From contig NZ_BAIN01000001.1 in NCBI RefSeq assembly GCF_000613285.1, positions 111,294-175,293 of the forward strand: DNA of 64,000 nucleotides. The letters run 5' to 3'. This DNA comes from Acetobacter papayae JCM 25143 (GTDB lineage: Bacteria; Pseudomonadota; Alphaproteobacteria; Acetobacterales; Acetobacteraceae). Every line of letters begins with the position of its first letter. The stretch's first letter is position 1. The notes beneath the pieces were generated by a model, which saw only the letters and a program-made list of their open reading frames with translations, did no database searches and was not told the origin of the DNA. Positions 61,543 through 64,000 of this stretch are shown here, piece after piece. A program made the translations under genes and the position numbers.

Positions 61543-62403
61543 ATGATCCCCGAGCTTCGTACTTTTCTGGTGGCTGGCCAGCTTGAAAATTTTGCGGCGA
61601 CCGCGGAGCGGGTGGGCCTTACCCAATCTGCGATCAGTGCCCAGATTCGACGTCTGGAGCAGGATTTCGGTTACGCCCTGTTCGAGCGCACGGGGCGCTC
61701 CGTCAAGCTGAGCCGCGCCGGGATCGTGGCTATGGAGCAGGCCCGCGAAATTGTCGCGCGGTATGAGCGCATGCGCGATATCGCGCGGAATGAAGCGGTA
61801 AAGGGAGACCTTGAAATAGGTGTTGCAGCGACGGGGCATGCGTCCCTGCTGGCATTGGCTATGGAGGAGTTTCTTAAGGTTTTTTCCGAAGTCCATTTTT
61901 CCGTCGCGGTAGATCGGGAGCAGGCCTTGCTCGCACGGCTTGAGGAAGGTGCGCTTGATATGGCCATTATGGCGCGTCCGGCGGCACATCTGATGCAGAC
62001 ACTGGAGTGGCGTCTTCTTCAGGTGCAGCCTTATGTGCTGGCGGTGCCTGAAAACACCGGCCCCCTCCCCTGGCGGCAGATACTCCAGACCTATCCGTTG
62101 ATCCGCTATGCCTGCCGCTCCTTTGCGGGAGACAAGGTAGATGCCTTTTTGAAAAGCCAGAACCTGATTGTGCATGACATCGCGCAGACAGAGGAAATCA
62201 GCCTCATTTTGGATATGGTGGCCAAGGAGGCAGGTGTTGCAATTATTCCGTTTTCCACGCCGTTGAGCGGGCAGGAAAATGTCCGGTTTATTTCCATTCC
62301 CGAATTTGTGGAAAAAAAGGAAGTTGGCATTGTCACCCCCCGGAAAAAGAAAAATATCGCCCTGAAAAAATTTCTCGATTTTCTGACGGACTTTGGCCGT
62401 TAG
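61543..62403 (+). CDS. LysR-family transcriptional regulator
   Basis: Intact 286-residue regulator with an N-terminal winged helix-turn-helix (MIPELRTFLVAGQLENFAATAERVGLTQSAISAQI) and a two-lobe effector domain from about residue 88. The C-terminus is Lys-rich. No clear ribosome site is seen before ATG 61543. It reads away from the porin, which is a plausible target. Confidence 0.9.
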   Translation: MIPELRTFLVAGQLENFAATAERVGLTQSAISAQIRRLEQDFGYALFERTGRSVKLSRAGIVAMEQAREIVARYERMRDIARNEAVKGDLEIGVAATGHASLLALAMEEFLKVFSEVHFSVAVDREQALLARLEEGALDMAIMARPAAHLMQTLEWRLLQVQPYVLAVPENTGPLPWRQILQTYPLIRYACRSFAGDKVDAFLKSQNLIVHDIAQTEEISLILDMVAKEAGVAIIPFSTPLSGQENVRFISIPEFVEKKEVGIVTPRKKKNIALKKFLDFLTDFGR

Positions 62404-62537
62404 GCGCTACCCGTATCAGTGTGTTCTCCAATGCTTTCTCCTGTGTTGTATCGGATACTCTCTTGGCTACAAGGCGGATAACGCTCTAAACAGGCTGTCT
62501 GGTTACAGAGTGGACGATAGCAGGTGGGAGACCGAAA

Positions 62538-63182
62538 TTGGACACGCTTTATGTGTACGAGCATTGCCCTTTCTGCATTAAAGCCAGAATGATTTTTGGC
62601 CTGAAAGCCATCCCGTTCCAGCTTGTGGTGCTAATGAACGATGATGAGCAGACCCCCATGGGTATGGTGGGCAGAAAGGTTGTGCCGATCCTGCAAACTG
62701 CTGGCCGGTTCATGCCGGAAAGCCTCGATATTATTGCCCTGATTGACAGCCGTGACACGCCGGTTCTGACAGGGGCCCGCAACCCGGCAGTGGCGGAATG
62801 GATAAATCGTGGGCGCGGCCTGCTGTATCGTGAGTTTTTGCCTCGGGCAGCTATGGCCCCCTTCCCCGAATTCGCCACAACCTCGGCCCGCGCCTATTTC
62901 CTGCAACATAAGGAAAATGCATCCACACCTTTCGTAACAGTGCTGGAAAACGCAGCGGCTGCTGTTGAGGCTGTTAATGCCTGGGTGCAGGAACTCGCGC
63001 CACTTGTGCAAAAGCCCGATGCGGTCAATGGCACCCTGTCTTATGATGACATCGATCTTTTTGCCCAGCTGCATAGCCTGTCTCTTATCAAAGGCGTGCA
63101 GTACCCAGCTTCGGTGCAGACTTACCGGCAGACCCTTTCCAAGCTTTGCGGCATTCCGCTTCTGGACCCGGTTGCCATCTGA
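62538..63182 (+). CDS. grxB: Glutaredoxin 2
   Basis: Intact 214-residue Grx2: a thioredoxin-fold N-terminus with the active site HCPFC (about residue 9), KARMIFGLKAIPFQ and VPILQ, and a helical GST-like C-terminal domain. Start is TTG 62538, with GGGAG about nine bases upstream; the next in-frame ATG would delete the active site. It transfers electrons from glutathione. Its stop touches the next gene's start (TGATG). Confidence 0.9.
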   Translation: MDTLYVYEHCPFCIKARMIFGLKAIPFQLVVLMNDDEQTPMGMVGRKVVPILQTAGRFMPESLDIIALIDSRDTPVLTGARNPAVAEWINRGRGLLYREFLPRAAMAPFPEFATTSARAYFLQHKENASTPFVTVLENAAAAVEAVNAWVQELAPLVQKPDAVNGTLSYDDIDLFAQLHSLSLIKGVQYPASVQTYRQTLSKLCGIPLLDPVAI

Positions 63183-64000
63183 TGGTGTTTCCGCCCCCTT
63201 TGCTGGAGGTACGTGAGCTCAGTATAGGGTTTCGTTCTGGCGGGCGTATGGTGCCGTTGGTTGAGCGCGTTTCCTTTACCGTGCATGAGCGCGAAATCAT
63301 GGGGCTTGTTGGGGAATCTGGCTGCGGCAAGTCCATTACCGCCATGGCGCTCATGGGGCTTCTGGATAGCCCCGCCATGCAGGTGGAAGGCTCAATTCTC
63401 TTTCATGGGCAGGAACTGGTAGGGCTTGCCGCGCGGCATTTCAGAAAGCTGAGGGGCCGTTCCATTGCATGGTGTTTCAGGACCCCATGACGGCGTTTAC
63501 GCCCGTCTATACCGTGGGCTGGCAGATCGATGAGCAGATCAGGGTGCATGAGGCACTGTCTCGCAAGCAGGCGCGGCAGCGTACTCTGGGGCTGCTGGCG
63601 GATATGGGGGTGCCCGACCCACACAGAACTGCCGATAGCTACCCCCATCAGCTTTCAGGCGGTTTACGCCAGCGCGCGATGATTGCCATGGCGTTATCAT
63701 GCCGCCCGCAACTTCTTATTGCCGATGAACCTACGACCGCGCTTGACGTAACCGTACAGGCCCAGATTCTCGACCTGTTGCGCGGCCTGCGGCAGGAGCA
63801 CGGCTCCTCGGTGCTGATGATCACGCATGACATGGGTGTTGTGGCGGAAACCTGTGATTCGGTTGCGGTTTTCTACGCTGGGCGGGTGGCGGAAACAGGT
63901 CTGGCGCAGGATGTGTTCGCGCATACGGCACACCCTTATACCGCAGCTTTGCTGGCCTCCATTCCGCCGCTTGCCGGGCCACGGCCGCACCGCCTGCCTG
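63182..64000 (+). CDS. Peptide ABC transporter ATP-binding protein, one frameshift, cut by window edge
   Basis: DppD/OppD-like ATPase; the visible part has Walker A GESGCGKSI (about residue 45), the Q-loop MVFQDPM, signature LSGGLRQR and Walker B LLIADEPTTALD, then the ITHDMGVV switch histidine. One C is missing at about 63470 before MVFQDPM. Proteins of this kind often have a second ATPase half fused behind; the window ends at residue 273, so this cannot be decided. Probably co-transcribed with grxB. Confidence 0.85.

Overview
The window is about 64 kb of high-GC chromosome from an alphaproteobacterium, most likely an acetic acid bacterium (Acetobacteraceae). The basis is protein similarity recalled from family knowledge, a PhyR/NepR/EcfG general stress response locus (found only in Alphaproteobacteria), a pyruvate dehydrogenase E1-beta subunit with its own lipoyl domain, and the local gene order. 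No search could be run, so genus is not assigned. Almost everything is core chromosome. I see no insertion sequence, prophage, CRISPR array or rRNA operon; one tRNA (Cys) is present.

Layout. 1-1068: purB (cut by the window edge). 1245-4932 (+): a TerC-family membrane protein, a soluble lytic transglycosylase, pgpA and a CinA-type amidase. 4918-18614 (-): a long run containing ppiD-like foldase, trpE, trpG, trpD, trpC, moaC, then pdhA-pdhB-pdhC-lpd, lipA, ratA and a small exported protein. 18849-22546 (+): tpiA, secG, pyrG, kdsA. 22628-30598 (-): gyrB, recF, dnaN, dnaA, rpsT, mutM. 30628-36295 (+): ubiE, coaBC, dut and a two-gene ABC importer without a binding protein. 36332-40632 (-): msrA, valS, a Pcm-like methyltransferase. 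40780: tRNA-Cys. 41043-43575: an aldehyde dehydrogenase divergent from an AraC regulator. 43606-45625: a short-chain dehydrogenase divergent from a large acyltransferase-like protein. 45658-53113 (-): thiL, nusB, nrdR, recQ, cydC, cydD. 53203-59277: general stress response locus (HisKA_2 kinase, NepR, two EcfG-type sigma factors, divergent PhyR) followed by a Uup-like ABC-F protein. 59398-64000: beta-barrel porin, a 0.7-kb AT-rich regulatory gap, LysR regulator, glutaredoxin 2, and the start of a peptide ABC ATPase.

The dominant oddity is sequence quality. About 35 reading-frame breaks occur in about 23 genes, including genes that must work (gyrB, dnaA, lpd, lipA, coaBC, mutM). Nearly all are repaired by adding one or two bases to a short G/C (or T/A) run. 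I read these as assembly or sequencing errors, not decay, and annotate each broken gene across its full corrected span. The same error type is the likeliest explanation for the one spectacular reading frame here, an apparent PhyR to ABC-F fusion of about 870 residues.

The biologically richest parts are the stress-response locus with two sigma factors, the dehydrogenase/acyltransferase pair that may belong to sphingolipid synthesis, the aldehyde dehydrogenase/AraC module, and the non-coding gap between the porin and the LysR gene, which holds a palindromic operator-like site and a plus-strand terminator with no gene in front of it. I did not find a clearly undescribed system.
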